Source: Euglena gracilis (Eukaryota; Euglenida; Euglenophyceae; Euglenales). From it: a stretch of DNA of 64,000 bases. The notes under the pieces are model-generated. The model was not told the DNA's origin, made no database searches, and saw only the letters and a program-made list of their open reading frames with translations. Below are positions 10,907 through 24,144 of the stretch, piece after piece (position 1 is the first letter of the stretch; every line of letters starts with the position of its first letter). The position numbers were made by a program, and so were the translations under genes. The stretch lies in assembly GCA_039621445.1 (NCBI GenBank), contig CP154954.1, positions 15,890,140 through 15,954,139 of the forward strand. The letters run 5' to 3'.

Positions 10907-12689
10907 TACACAGGTGGAAACAGGTCCCTAAAAGGGCAGATCAGCGTGTATGGGGGTAGAGGACAGTTTCCGGGGAGGGGGGGGGCAGGTATATGCATCA
11001 GCCTGTGCTACTGGCCTTGTCCCATTGAGAAATGATTTTTGTCATCATAAATTACCTTTACAACAGAGCAACAAAGGGAAGGTTCTCTCTATCTATGAGT
11101 TCAAAAATGTGAGATATTTAGATCGTTTCCAGGGTTTTTAAACCTGGAGGGAGGGTAAATCGTGCAGAGAAAAAAATGAGCAACTCTGGGGGGCAGCAGC
11201 TGGTCACTTAGAAAATTAGAGAAGACTAAAAGTTGATGAAAAAGATTGTGGAAAAAATAGTTTGATGAATTTTCTATTCTGGATGATTATTTTTGCTAAA
11301 GATTAATAATCAACTATTTTTTGCACTCTTTTGCCACGTGTCGATCAGTTTTATACTTACGCTTCATTGAAAGAATCGAACAAATGAAGGCTGTTTTCCA
11401 TCAAAATGCCAACATTTGCCGACATCCATGCATTCTCTGGCCATCAAGACCAGTTTCCAACCATTTTTGATCAATTTAGGATGGATCCTTCATAGGAGGG
11501 TGTCAAGGAATTGACAGTGGTCGAAAATTAAATTAAAAAATTGAAAAAAATAAAAAAAAGAAATCAACAAGTGTGAAGAAATTAAGGTAAGAGTTGGGGG
11601 ACTTTACCAAATTTCTCTCCGCCCGATGAGGCGGGGGACGCCGGACTTGCCGGAGCGGACCAGAAAGCCGGCTGTGTCGTGGCAGAAAAGACCACCGCAT
11701 GAGACCATCACAAGAGGTTCATTATTTACGGGATTCGGGCGACACAACTTCAGAAAGTAAATATCAAATAATTTTCACTCCGAGGCCGCCGCGGGAGAGG
11801 GCTTATCATTGTGGGCATATTCCAGACAGAGCCAAAACAACCTTCAAAATAAAAGGAAGGCAGTTCCCTCCCCCGTCCAGTCTCGAGCCTGGCCATGGGA
11901 ACAAAATTCATGAGAACCCCGCGCTGTCTCCTGTCGAGACGAGGGGAAAATACAGAGTCATTGCATCACCCTTGCTGCAGCAAGGGCATTGGAAACCCCT
12001 CGGGTGCCATCCACAAGAGGGGGAATTTCGCCCAGAAAACCACATTTTTTTGACCAGTTGAGTCGTTCAGCCGTTCTGTTCATTTTTTTTATGCATGAGT
12101 TGGCCGAGTGCAAATGACCAAGTGGCCCAACTGCGTGACCAAGGGCACCAAAGAAAATCTGCACCCGAGTAATCTGGGGACGTTTTATCCTCAACCCTGA
12201 GGAGTGTGTGAACACCAGAACCCACCCGCCACCCCAGCCACCCAAACAGTCCCACAGTGCATTGATGGGCTGATATGGAAAGGCAGCACACAAATTTTGT
12301 CGGAATGGCAGCAGCAGACCTGAAACTCAGGTTGGAGGGGCTGTTCGGCAGCTTCCTTCCCCAGGGTTGGGCGGGAAGGCTGGGAGGGGGGAAAGCCACG
12401 AAAGGACACTGCAAAGATGGAGTTTCAACACCAACCAAGGCCGGGTCCTGGCATCCAACACCCCAGGAGGCAAGCCAGAGGTCAGAGGGCTGCGAAGTGC
12501 CCGCAAGGCAGGAACCCCGCACCGCTTGAACCGAACCAGGGGCCACTGGGCTTCGGCTGCGGAGGACACACTCAGAGCATTGGGCAGGTGGGTGCCTGAC
12601 CGGGGTGTTGGTGAGGGAGGTTTGACACACGGGTGCCGGCCAAAGAACCCGGAAGCTACTGGATGTATGCGGCGCCTCATGTTATCTTA

Positions 12690-12733
12690 TTTTTATTATT
12701 TTTGTTATCATTTATTTTATTGTTTTTATTATA

Positions 12734-12832
<99 letters not shown>

Positions 12833-13060
12833 CGTCGTCGTAGTCGTCGTCGTACAGTAGTCGTCGTAGTCGTAGTCTAGTAGTAGTAGTAGTAGTAGTA
12901 TATATTATTATTATTCTTTCTTTCTCTTCTTTCTTTATTTATATTATTTATTATCTTCTTATTTATCTTTCTTTATTCATTTTATTTATTCATTCATTTA
13001 TTTTCTTCTTTTATTCTTATTTATTATTTATTTTTATTTATTTTTTTATCATGTGCCTCA
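12690..13060. repeat. Compound ATT/GTA/TTTA microsatellite
   Basis: ATT units (about 12,735-12,770) pass into about twenty GTA units, then GTC/GTA mixtures, a second ATT run and a T-rich TTTATTTCTT region. It interrupts the blocks shared with copies A and B. Confidence 0.95.
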
Positions 13061-13737
13061 TGTGCTATTTTTTTTGCTATCGCAAGCTGCAAAGCTGGAA
13101 AAGAAAAGCGTGGCAGCAGATGGGCGCCTCTGTGCCACACATTGTTGCCAGGAGGCTGGATTTGACCACCCCGGGGTGAGGAAGGGGACATCGGAGTTCC
13201 GGGTGCATTTCCAGGCAGGGACTACCCCCCGGGTCGCACCTACCACAAAAAAAATTGCCCGGAACAGAACCTTTTTGGGATTCCAGCAACATATGCACCG
13301 GCGGTGGGGGGGGGTGTCGACCCCACCACCCATAGGGTTCTGGGCACTCCCGTACCCCGGGGGGTCGTGAAACAGATCAACCGAAAAGATGCTCAAACCC
13401 CACTGTTCATCATTTCTGGAAATTCGAGGATATTGTTTCACCAGGGTTGCCTGAGAAAGAGACGTTGTGAAACCTCTGTAGGCCCATCAACGGTGCTTTG
13501 CATCAGACACTTTCAGCCCGACCCACACCCGGGCCCTAGCGTGAGACTGGCTGTTCCGCATGAAAAACAACGTCTGTGTGCTAATTTGTGAAGCCATTTC
13601 CTTTCTCCCCATCAATCATCCTTATCCTTACCATGGGCTTGAACTTTTTCCCTTGAACCTTGGGCCTTGGGTCTGGGTGAGAAGCACAGCAGAGCTCCAC
13701 ACTTGTGGCATAAAAAATGAGCGGCTCCTGCCGTCAG

Positions 13738-14038
13738 GGTTTGAACCATGCTTGTGCTTCCCAGCGGGGGGGGGGGTGGATGCTCTAGGGTGCCTGCCCC
13801 TAGCAGGCACACCCCCAGGGGGGGGTCGGGGGGGACCCAGAAAATTTTCATTGAAAATGGCCTTTTCCGGGCCCGCGGCGCCAAAGGCGCTGGGGTCGGA
13901 GGGGGGGTGCCTGCTAGGGGCAGGCACCCCCAAAACCCCACCCCCCGGGGGGGTCGGATTGGGTGCTATGGGGTGCCTGCCCCTAGCACCCCCCCCTGTG
14001 GGGTAGGCACCCGACTAAGCACAAGCCTGGTTTGAACC
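13738..14038. mobile_element. 300-bp foldback element
   Basis: Outer arms 13,738-13,759 (GGTTTGAACCATGCTTGTGC...) and 14,017-14,038 are inverted repeats with three mismatches in 22. Inside, GGTGCCTGCCCCTAGCA and TGCTAGGGGCAGGCACC form further complementary blocks, with GGCGCCAAAGGCGC at the centre. Long G and C runs lie between the blocks. No target duplication was identified. Confidence 0.65.
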
Positions 14039-15445
14039 AAACTTGTCAGGGTGAGCAACCCGACGGAAGCTACCACACGTTCCCCTCCAGCTTGCACAAC
14101 AAGGAAAATATCAGTCAGCCACCTCCTTCTCCGGGTGAGCCAGTAAACAAGCAAACAGCAAACTGCGGGGCGGGGCAGCTCGGCAGACAACCTGAGCCTA
14201 AGCCTCAGCAGGAGCCGTTGGGCTGACCCAGCAGAGGAAGGGGCAACAGACAAGACTGGAAAGCCTTGGGAGAGAAGGTTTTCTTTACCAAGCACCCCTT
14301 GGCTCCATCGTGGCAGGGACGAATTGTACGCCTCCCGGGGGGGGGCAGAGTCATGAATATCGCTGAAAAGTTGGTGGATTCGACCACCAACCCGTATTGA
14401 AAAACAAGCGCAACCTTCTTTATCCCAAGGGTTCATTTTTTCAACACAGACACATAACTCCCTCCAATTGCAAACACCTGGGGGTCTTGAAATGCTGCCT
14501 GAATATAAACATGGGGGATTAAAGTTGACAGCATCTGTTCATATGGACAAATGGTTCATCCGGCGGGGGGATACCATGTGGTTCCACCTGGGCCCCACTT
14601 TCGGGGAAAGTCGTGACCCTTCAGATAGGATCAGGGTCATGGCCGGACTGCTGTGGACTCTCTTTTTTTTTGGATTCCGGAAGAAGTTAGTTTCCGGAAG
14701 GATTCCGGAAGAAGTTTTTGGGGATTTTTTTCCTTAAAAAATGATCCCTGTTTGACACATGGCCTTGGCTGTTCATCACACAGGGAAAGGGGGGTACTTT
14801 CTCTAAAAGACAGCAAATCATTTCAGTGACACAACGAACAAAACGTGTCAAACAAAAAGACAAAAAGTGTCAAACAAAATGATTGCTGAGTCCTGATGAT
14901 CATGACTATGACGATTTCATGCCAGGTGGGAGGATTAGGGCTAAGACACAAAATTGAATGGGGAAAACAGAGCTTCTTGTTTTGAGAAAAGTATCATCGA
15001 CTTTAGGATGGCATTACACAGAAACCGTGAAGATTTCGACTCCCTGAGTTATCACGCTGAGAAGAGGCAAAGGACTCGTTGGCAGAGAAACCACTGACAG
15101 GTTCGACAGCATCCGGAGGAAATTGTGAGTGTATTCAAGCCCGCTCCCAATCAGGTCTGGCTTCAGGGCAGGAGAGCCCAATGGCGTGCTGGGTTGCCCA
15201 CCTGCCGTTCTCTGCTCTGCAGGAGAGGATATCGTATAGCAAGGCCCATTGCAAGACAGCCGGTGCAATGAGCCGCGGGTCGGAGAGAGGGTGGACATAA
15301 CACAGCAGCATCCCACTGGGCGAAGTGTAATGCGACGCTGCATCCCCATAGGAGGGGGAAATGAGCGGGGGTCAAAAGAGGGTGTGAACTTCCTGAAAAG
15401 TCGGGATAGGCCATTCACCAGGAAATAAATCATCCTGCAATGTGA

Positions 15446-15493
15446 TCACAGAGTTAGACGACGACACATCATTCTGGCAGACAAAGAAGCCAT
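15446..15493 (-). pseudogene. N-terminal exon remnant in copy C
   Basis: From an ATG at 15,493 the minus strand reads MASLSARMMCRRLTL and then TGA. It lies at the position equivalent to the exon at 63,407-63,534, whose start reads MASTSASTLVCRRLF. The upstream ACCTGACCTTG is also shared. The stop after 15 codons removes the hydrophobic part, so this copy is probably dead. Confidence 0.4.
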
Positions 15494-15600
15494 ACCAATG
15501 AAAACAAGGTCAGGTCCTTTGACGTGTCCACACTAAAATTGCAGTTGACCATACGTTGGTGTGGCTTCTGTGTCTGAAGAGCTCCCATGCACAAACATGT

Positions 15601-15976
15601 GGGAAGACCAACAAATAATTGTTATTTGGCGACAAAATTTTCTAACAATTCCGAAACTAGGAAAACGAAATGCAATACACCACATCCCTCACCCTGCGGA
15701 CAAGAAAACATTTGAAACTTGTGGATGAATGAAAAACTGCAAAAAACCAGCAAATGAATGAAAAACTTGGTGCCTTTTCCACCCTGTCAAACGTACAGTA
15801 CAGGGCGAGGCTGCACTTGTTATCAAGGTACTCTTTCGTGTCGAAATCCAATGTTTTTTCATTCAAATGTTCTTATTTTTGTTGATATCCCCGGTCGATT
15901 CCTCATTGCATTGCCTTGGTCAAGTCAGCACTAATCTCTTAAGTGTTTGAACAAATACCTTTCTCTGCATGTTAAC
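15601..15976. other. No gene seen
   Basis: Mixed AT-rich sequence between copy C and the large microsatellite. Confidence 0.5.
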
Positions 15977-16292
<316 letters not shown>

Positions 16293-18200
16293 TACAGGTT
16301 GGTCGGGCTGCAGCTGTATGTATGAAGGTCAGAAATTCACTAGGACCATTCAACAGGCTCAAAAACATTGAAAAAAACTGCAGTATGCTTCGAAAGAAAA
16401 TTTTAAAAATCGTGCAAAAAATTAACCCCAGAAAAAAATTGAACAAGCGAGAGAAAATTGCAAGCGATCAGAATAATTGCAAGCGAATGCAAAAGATGAA
16501 ATGTCAACTGTGAAAGAAAAATTAAAAAAAGGTCAAAAAAAGTGAAAATTACTCAAAAAACACTGGAATGCACGTTTGTGATTTTTTGCACAAAATACAA
16601 AAAAAAATGTTAAAATGCACAGCACATCCCTCCTTGCTGCCTGTCTGTAGGTCTGTCTCTCTGCTTGTCTGTTCTCCGGGAGTCGCACAACAACCCCACT
16701 GGCAGGGGTCTTGGCCAGAGCGTCGCAAATTTGGGCTGGAAGGGATGCTGCCCCCCTTTCTCAGTCCTGGGTTCCGGATTGGGCGAATGGGGCCAAAAAA
16801 GTCCTGTAAATCAAAGAATCCGTGACCCAATTTGCGATCCAAGGGGGAAGAGAATGCTGCCAGTTGGTTCATCCCTGCCCTTACAAACCCACGAATTAGT
16901 AGGATTTTGTTGGATTGAAGGGGGATTGTAGGGTGGGATATTTCTCGAATTGTTGCCCCAAACACCCAAATAAAGCCGATGAATGGTACTTTTAACAAAG
17001 TTCGTCAAAATCGAATCGCATTGAATAGAAATTATATAAAAAAAAACTTCAGTCCCTTGGTATTTTGAAGGTTTTGTGAACTTCCTCAGATGCCCTCTGT
17101 TTCTTTACCAGAGGTGGGGGGAATTATTGATGAGGTTGTTATGGGGTGGGTAGATCCCCAAAGCCCTCATCACACCCGAGACTGGGTTGCACGCAGTGGG
17201 ACGCTGCCTCTTCACCACAAGCACAGCATGCGTGTGGCGTGGACTCGGCGGCAGCAACCATCCTGCGACCCCACCCCAAACCCCCTGCCAATTTTCAGCA
17301 GAAAATGCAAAGCTCGACCCCCCAAAAACAACGGGGTTACCAGACGAAGAAGCAGCAGAGTCCAATTCTAATTCCCAAATGTCGCGATAGGTCGGTGTAG
17401 GTCACTATCCACTCATTGTTTGCCCACTGAACCCCTTAGGGCGTTAGGGCGTTTAGCTCATTCATATTATCCCTACCGCTTGGCCAGCACCAATGAAGGC
17501 TAGGGGCAAACCAATTATCGAATCAACATTGAGAACAGAGGCCCCTGAAAACAAAAGGGGGGCAAAACTAATGCCACAATAAAAAAATCACTCCACCATC
17601 AAATATTTCTATTCCACCATCAAAATTTTCCATACCACCATTAAAAAAAAATCACCCCCCACACCCCCCAAAACACTCCCCAAAGCAGCCAAAGCTGACA
17701 TTTTTTGGTTAAAACAACGAAAATGCGAATTGGCATCTAAACTGACCCCAAACATTGGAGAACTCATTTTCTCGGAGAGGGGCTGAAAATTCCATCTGAA
17801 ACGGAAGGACAATAACTCCAATCAGCTCCGCAGAAGCTACCACGGGACACAAGGTGGTGGCTGTCCAAGTTCGCAGGTGTACAAAAGAGGTAGCGAGGGG
17901 ACGGGAAAGTCCGTACACAGGTTGTCGGTCTTTAGAGTCGATCATGAGGTCGCTTGGACCACAAATTGAGGGCCATCGCAAGGGTCCTGGGGCCAGGGGT
18001 CAGGTTCGGAAACGAGGAAGAACTATTGGCCCTAAAATTTGGAGAACAAACAAAAAAGGGGAGCGTCTTTGAAATATGGGGGGGGGGCAGAAGTATGCAA
18101 TTCTAGGAGATCTTCATGGAAAATCCGATAAAATCAACAGAACAATGATTGAAATGGTAGATCACGAAATGCGCGCTTTCCTTTTTTACCCGCCTCGTTT
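16293..18200. other. No gene seen
   Basis: A-rich flank (16,330-16,620), then mixed sequence. Open frames of 60-150 codons exist on both strands, but none has a recognisable domain or a second copy in the window. Confidence 0.4.
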
Positions 18201-18418
18201 AAACCCCCAAAATAGCCTGGCGGGGTGTTGGAACCAGCTTTTGGCTCTGCCCCCCTGCCAGGTTATTTGGGCCCTTTTTTCAGCATCGAAAAGGAATTTT
18301 GCCTTAAAAAGGGGTTCCAAATTACTGGAACCATCTTTTTTGTCTGCCCCCCCCCCCGCCAAGCTATTCGGCCACTGACAGGAGCAAGGGCCCCGCCAGG
18401 TTATTTGGGAGGGGGGTT
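18201..18418 (-). mobile_element. MITE-like element, inverted copy of 7,139-7,371
   Basis: Ends AAACCCCCAAAATAGCCTGG and CCAGGTTATTTGGGAGGGGG are inverted repeats. Interior motifs (TTGGAACCAGCTTTTGG, TTAAAAAGGGGTTCC, CCACTGACAGGAGCAAGG) are the reverse complements, in reverse order, of those at 7,139-7,371. This confirms one family in two orientations. Confidence 0.75.
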
Positions 18419-18589
18419 TGTACTCCGGGAGTTAGACGAAAAGTGAACACCCGCAGACACACACACCGCTGCACTGCAAACTGAACATTGCCAAAGGACC
18501 TTCAAAGGAATACGGATTGTGCACCATGTGGTGGTGGGCTGCCACCTTCCTGGGCGACATGGGGGGAGGCAGGCTGGGACCCATCAGAG

Positions 18590-20508
18590 GGGGATCAGAG
18601 GCAGGCAGACCCTCACCGCGGCATCAGTTGCCTGTCTGTCAGAGGATCTGCCTGGCCGCCATGTACCTCGGGCCGCAGGAGTGTGTGGGAGAGTGGCACG
18701 TCAGCCGCAGCGATGACAATGCCATGCTCTGCCGGCGAGACAGTCCCACCCATGCTGTTGCTTAGCTTGAATGAGTGGCAGGCAAGCACCCACAGTCATC
18801 CAGAATCCCAGACCCAGTCATGCCCGCTCACGCCCGGTCATTTCATAGGTGCTTGGTGGCAAGCACTCACTCGGGAGGTACGCTGGACAAGTCAGGTTTT
18901 GGGGCAAAAATACAAACTCCCCCCCAAAACAAAACCACACAACGCAACGTCAAGAGAAACGCAGACGCCAGAAACCAGACGCCCTGCCAAAAGGGGTTAA
19001 TCGGTTTCCCCAAACCAACAGACCAAAAAAAAGCAGTCAGGAGGGGGAGGGCAGGCATAAGCAACCCTGCACGTCCCCACATCCGACAAGCACGGTGCGG
19101 GGACGGGCGGGTGAGCGGCGCCGACGGGCCCGCCGCCCAGTCAGCCCGGGGAGCCCCGGCGAGCCGCAGCCCGCAGTGCGGGGGGCAGCAGTCCAGCACC
19201 CCGAGGGCCAGGGGTTCGGGGGCGGGCAGGGAGCTGGCAGCCCTGTCCCCCAAAGGCGCGGGCCTGTAGTGTAACGCAGCTACTGACCCCCCCGGCACAG
19301 CAACGTTGGAACGTTCCAAAATAGAATCTCTGTCCAATGTTCAATTATCCACGTCTGCCAATGTCAGGCAAAACTTACAAAAAATCACATGGGAATCCGG
19401 CCTCGCAGGCTGATACCGAGGCCGCCAATGGTGCTCCACGGCAGCGGAGGAGAGGACTGGGAGCCGTAGGGGGACTTGGGGGAACGACGAGGGGGGAGAG
19501 GGCCCCCAGGTTTGGACGGGTCGGGACTTGGGAGCAGTGCTGGGCACCACGCTGGCCATGAGACAGCAACTCCCTGCCGACCATGAGCTGTCTGTGGTCA
19601 AAGCAGGCAGTAATTATTTCAGGGCACCTAAAAAAAAACCTTAAAAAACCAGAAAACTGGCCAAAATGTTGAAAAAACCCTTAAAACTCCAAAAAAAAAA
19701 ACTCTTAAAAATCATTCTGGCAAAGCTTGTTCCTGACGAGCAAAAACGATGTTGCAAAACTCGACAAAAAAGCAAACCAACTCCGGGAAAAAATGATTTA
19801 TGGCACCACTCTAACTGGGGAAAATGGGTTTCAACTTTTTTGCTAATTTTGGACCCCATTTGATGCCCAGGCGGACCCTAAAAAATATCCTGGGAATCTA
19901 AAGAATCCTAAAACACCGAAAACCCCAAAGAAAGAAAATCCGAAGAAAAAAATACTAAAGCAAACCTGCAAAATGCCTACTTTAAAACCTTGGAAATGTT
20001 TCAAAATATTTGACTTAAAAAATAATGCCTGAAAGCAGGGCTTTACCTACAACAGGGTGGGCGTCCGGTAAACCCCTGGATCCGTAAGAGGATGGACAGA
20101 GTGTTATGACCATGACCATACAACCACTCTTGCCTGTGCAGCGCTGGTCTGAAAAATTAAATTTGGTGGCTGGAAAGCCCGCTGAATTGAAAGCAACCTG
20201 CCCTCCATCTCAGGTAGGGTGAATCTCCTCTGCTGCCACCCCACAGCCAAAAAAAATGGGGGCTGTGGACGGCACGCACCCTCCCATTGCCCAAATACCT
20301 CATCGGTTTCGGCCGCTTTCACAAAAGCATCGACAAACTTTTTTGCATCGTATGGCACACCCGTGTGGCTGCAAAGAGTGGGAATTAACGTCGTCAATGC
20401 ATGCGAGAACGTGGCAACTACTGCCAGTTTTATCTTTCGCTGGTGTGACCGATTCAAAAGCATTCCCGCTGGCGCTCGTGGGTCCGCCCACCCTTGCAAA
20501 TTTGTCAG
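18590..20508. repeat. 1.9-kb segmental repeat, copy 2
   Basis: Direct copy of 1-1,900, about 18.6 kb away. It carries a 34-base block near 19,411-19,445 that copy 1 lacks, and it extends without interruption into the unidentified minus-strand frame. The match ends at TTTGTCAG at 20,508. Confidence 0.95.
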
Positions 20509-20575
20509 CCAGCAATGCCTCCTGCCACGACGAGAGTATGATGAGCCTGCAAGACGGAGAGCGGGGGCAGGCCAC
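20300..20575 (-). CDS. Hypothetical protein fragment, possible exon
   Basis: A 91-codon open frame on the minus strand. The stretch LIILSSWQEALLADKFARVG and the downstream ESVTPAKDKTGSSC look protein-like. A CTCTCCGTCTTGCAG sequence just upstream could be a 3' splice site. The single difference from copy 1 in this part (GTT versus GTC) is synonymous in this frame, which is weak support. An alternative frame across the 3' half contains YDAKKFVDAFVKAAE followed by a GAG|GTATTT donor-like site. No family is recognised. Confidence 0.25.
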   Translation of the reverse strand: MACPRSPSCRLIILSSWQEALLADKFARVGGPTSASGNAFESVTPAKDKTGSSCHVLACIDDVNSHSLQPHGCAIRCKKVCRCFCESGRNR

Positions 20576-21049
20576 AATATCGGTTAGCGAAATGTTGCTA
20601 CCAACCCCTCTGCCGTAGAGTCTCCCGGATGGAATTGGCTTGATGTGGGGTTGAGCCAGGCATTAGAAGAATGTCGAAACTGAAGGGAAAAAAAGCCATC
20701 TGCAAATCGTGTAAAAGAAAATCGATTTTGACCAATTTTTGAGCTAGGCAGGACATATCCGACGTATCCGATTTTTACCAATTTTCCCCCGTTTGCCCCG
20801 TTTTGACCCATGCGCTTTGTCTTTGAAGAAAAAATACACTACACTGCAGCCGCCCTTCAGGTGCTGGACAGGAGGGGATCCGAGGCTGGGAAAAGACGCT
20901 GGCTGGCTGGCTGGCTGGACACACCAGGGTCCAGCAAAAGTTCCCGTGCCTCTCCAATCAATATCACAAAACCGGGTTTCTTCCCCCCATGTGCATGGTC
21001 AAGATTGGATATGAGGCCAGGGGATGAAGGCAACTTCACATGCGCGCGC
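20576..21049. other. No gene seen
   Basis: Mixed sequence leading into the CA microsatellite, with a short GGCTGGCTGGCT run near 20,900. Confidence 0.5.
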
Positions 21050-21785
<736 letters not shown>

Positions 21786-22030
21786 CTTGGTGGTGGTTGG
21801 GTGGGTGGGTGGTGGAGGTGGTGTTGGTGGGTGGGTGAGTGGGTGGGTGGGTCGTTGTGTGGGTGGGTGGGTGGGTGGGTGGGTGGGTGGGTCGTTGGAT
21901 GGGTGGGTGGGTGGATGGGTGGGTAGGTGGGTGGATGGGTGGGTAGGTGGGTGGATGGGTGGGTAGGTGGTGGTGGTGGTGGTGGCGGTGGCAGCGGCGG
22001 TGGTTGGTCGTGGTGGTGATGGTGGTGGCC
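21786..22030. repeat. GGGT / GGTGGATG minisatellite
   Basis: GGGT units with GGTGGATGGGTGGGTA higher-order units repeated three times near 21,905-21,970, then GGTGGT triplets. The G-rich strand could form quadruplexes. Thr/Pro/His-rich frames across it are artefacts. Confidence 0.95.
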
Positions 22031-22171
22031 ATCTTCGATTTTTCCACCAAAGGTGGCCAAAGGCATAGCCACCTTCGAGTCTTCCACCATGTACACCACC
22101 TTCAGCCAAAACACAATTGTGAGGCCTGCAAAAAACAAAGCAGAAAGAGGCCTCCCGCTGCCGGTTCCGAG

Positions 22172-22790
22172 ATGTCAAACACGATGGAAGGCGGCTGGGT
22201 GTTCGGCACGGGTTGGAGCTACAAGGAAGTGGAGGCCATGATTCGCTTCAGCCTGGCGACTGCATACACAATCAACGGCGGGCAGGTGGGACGGCAGATC
22301 CAGGGCCATGCCCCATTGCTTGCCAATCATCGTCGAGCGCAACCACGTCCTAACCATCAACAAACAAAGCATCATCTGCTGCTACATCGATTACTTCTTC
22401 GTCAGAGCCAGCACGGCTCCGCCACCACAAGAGTCGTTTGGCATGACCCTCAACCAGACCTCACAGACCCTGCTGAAGTTTTCTCCCTCGGTGTCCGCTG
22501 CCGCATCATCGACGACCGCCTACGTACCACGCTCTTCGACCGCGAGGAGGAGTCCCCTTCCATACCCCGAGTGAGACACCACCGACCCCGCCCGCAGCTT
22601 GGTGGGGTGCTGATAGGGCGCTCCATCGCAGGCTAGGAAGCATTCTCCCATATGCGGGACTTCAAAGAGAGCGTAGCCAACGTCGCCCACCATGCCTTGT
22701 GGCAGGGGTACCCTGAGAAACTCGATTGTTCGGTCTGGAGCTGCTTCCTGCAACGCCGGTGGCAGGCCTCCGGTGTACTGCTGTGTAGCT
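22172..22790 (+). pseudogene. Reverse transcriptase remnant, frameshifted
   Basis: Traces of a retroelement reverse transcriptase are spread over two frames. At 22,277-22,306 GGQVGRQIQG resembles the start of the RT block that normally continues PMG...SPLLAN; only APLLAN-like residues follow, so a few codons are missing. At 22,383-22,397 YIDYF occupies the place of YIDDF, with TAC where GAC would encode the second catalytic aspartate. RIIDDRLRTTLFDR (about 22,501-22,543) resembles the downstream strand that often ends YDKR. An in-frame TAG lies at 22,634, and FKESVANV...GYPEK follows at about 22,660-22,720. The element is inactive. Family assignment, possibly Penelope-like, is inference. Confidence 0.6.
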
Positions 22791-22878
22791 CCAATACCTG
22801 CGCTCCACTGCCCCCCAAAACCCAGGTACCCAGCCCCACACATCAGGCAAGCCAACAACCCATTGTTCTGGCAGACCT

Positions 22879-23775
22879 TTGGTCCCACACCGACCGCAAC
22901 CCCTGCCCCCGCAAGTCCCCCCAGTTCCACCTCCAGGCAGTCAAGTGCGCGATCGCAGCTTGTGCCTGGACACCCTGGCGGCCACACTGCCTCTGGGAGC
23001 CCCCACCGTCAAGGCCGTGGAAGGGCTGGTCGCCCCTCGGCACCCTCCGGATTGGCACCGGCTCCGCGAGGAGGGCTGCTCGAGGCCTCAGAGGAGTCCT
23101 CTGCTGTGGTCAGCTGGATGCCTTGGCCGTAGGGTTGGGAAATGGCTGCAAACCCTCCGAACCGAAACCGGACCGCCCCGGCAATGGCGCGTCATCGGTC
23201 CCTGGTGCCGGTGGTGTACCGTGCGGCTCTTAGGTGTGGACCTCCTCCATCAACTGCGGTGTGATCCAAGAGGGGGCCCCGGGGGCAAGGTGCCGTCCCA
23301 AGTGTTGCCGTTGAGGCCGTCACCCGCCCCCCTCATGCACGGTGGGATACAGAAGGATGCCCTGGAGGCCGTGGCCAGCCCTCGAAGGTGCCGAGGCCTT
23401 GACCAGCCCTCCCCGCGCAGGCACCATCCCGGAGGGTGCCTCAGAGGTAGGACAGTGCTCGCAGCTACCGCCGGCGCCAGAATTCAATGGGGCCCACCGA
23501 TGTGTGTTGGAAAAGCCAGTGTTGGTGGACCCATGCCCGTTCCGGTGCAATTGCCCACGCCCATGCCAGTGCCAGTGCCGGTGCCAGTGCAAGTCCCCGT
23601 GCCAGGGAGGGGGGGGAGATCGGTGGGTGAGAGAGCCTCGCTCTCTCCGTGTCGTCTGTGGCCTGGCAACCCCCGGTCAAGTGACATTGCGGCGTCACCC
23701 TCCCGGGACCAATTGGCCTCACACGCGGGCAGCATCCTTTCGGACTCGACTCTACTGCTCTCCCTGCATGGGTAG
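22879..23775 (+). CDS. Hypothetical GC-rich open frame with PV repeats
   Basis: A 298-codon open frame directly after the reverse transcriptase remnant. It contains a Pro-Val repeat (PVPVPVPVQVPVP, about 23,545-23,605), and a similar PVPVHVPAPVP run appears at 25,110-25,155. It may belong to the same retroelement or to the GC-rich host locus. Overlapping long frames on the other strand reflect GC content, so coding status is doubtful. Confidence 0.2.
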   Translation: MVPHRPQPLPPQVPPVPPPGSQVRDRSLCLDTLAATLPLGAPTVKAVEGLVAPRHPPDWHRLREEGCSRPQRSPLLWSAGCLGRRVGKWLQTLRTETGPPRQWRVIGPWCRWCTVRLLGVDLLHQLRCDPRGGPGGKVPSQVLPLRPSPAPLMHGGIQKDALEAVASPRRCRGLDQPSPRRHHPGGCLRGRTVLAATAGARIQWGPPMCVGKASVGGPMPVPVQLPTPMPVPVPVPVQVPVPGRGGRSVGERASLSPCRLWPGNPRSSDIAASPSRDQLASHAGSILSDSTLLLSLHG

Positions 23776-24144
23776 CAGGGGCGCCCAAGTGACCACACGC
23801 CCGAGGGCGTGTGGGTGTCTGGCAGGCCCTTCCGGGGCCATGTTCCAGGACACTCGTCCACCTTGCTTGGGCGACTTTAGGTGGGTAGGATCCACCCTGC
23901 CGCCGTGGGGTGTCCGGGACTGTGCAGCCCTGGCCGGGGGTCGGTGGTCTCTGCAGGGCACTGGGGGCTCGCTGGGGCCGGGTTGTTCGTGGCCGCCTGG
24001 GCACCCGGGCAACCGAGTGCGGCTTGTCGTGGCCCCTTGGGCAGCCCTCCTCCGCTGCAGCTCCCTGTCAGCGGCCCCCAGTGCCCCTCGAGACCCCGGA
24101 CCGCCGGCCGGAGCTGCTCAGCTGCAGGCACCCGCCGGGCCGCA

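Larger units (their letters stand above)
10255..15600. repeat. Triplicated locus, diverged copy C
   Basis: Blocks match copies A and B in the same order: 10,255-10,440 (A 44,330; B 59,930), 11,970-12,160 (B 61,060), 12,485-12,620 (A 46,305; B 61,250), 13,125-13,240 (A 46,575; B 61,755), 14,110-14,310 (A 46,985; B 62,225), 15,085-15,365 (A 47,790; B 63,030) and 15,440-15,600 (B 63,407-63,755). Between blocks sit a MITE-like element, a 370-base microsatellite region and a foldback element. Conservation of scattered blocks is what exons or functional islands in an old paralogue would show. Confidence 0.75.
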
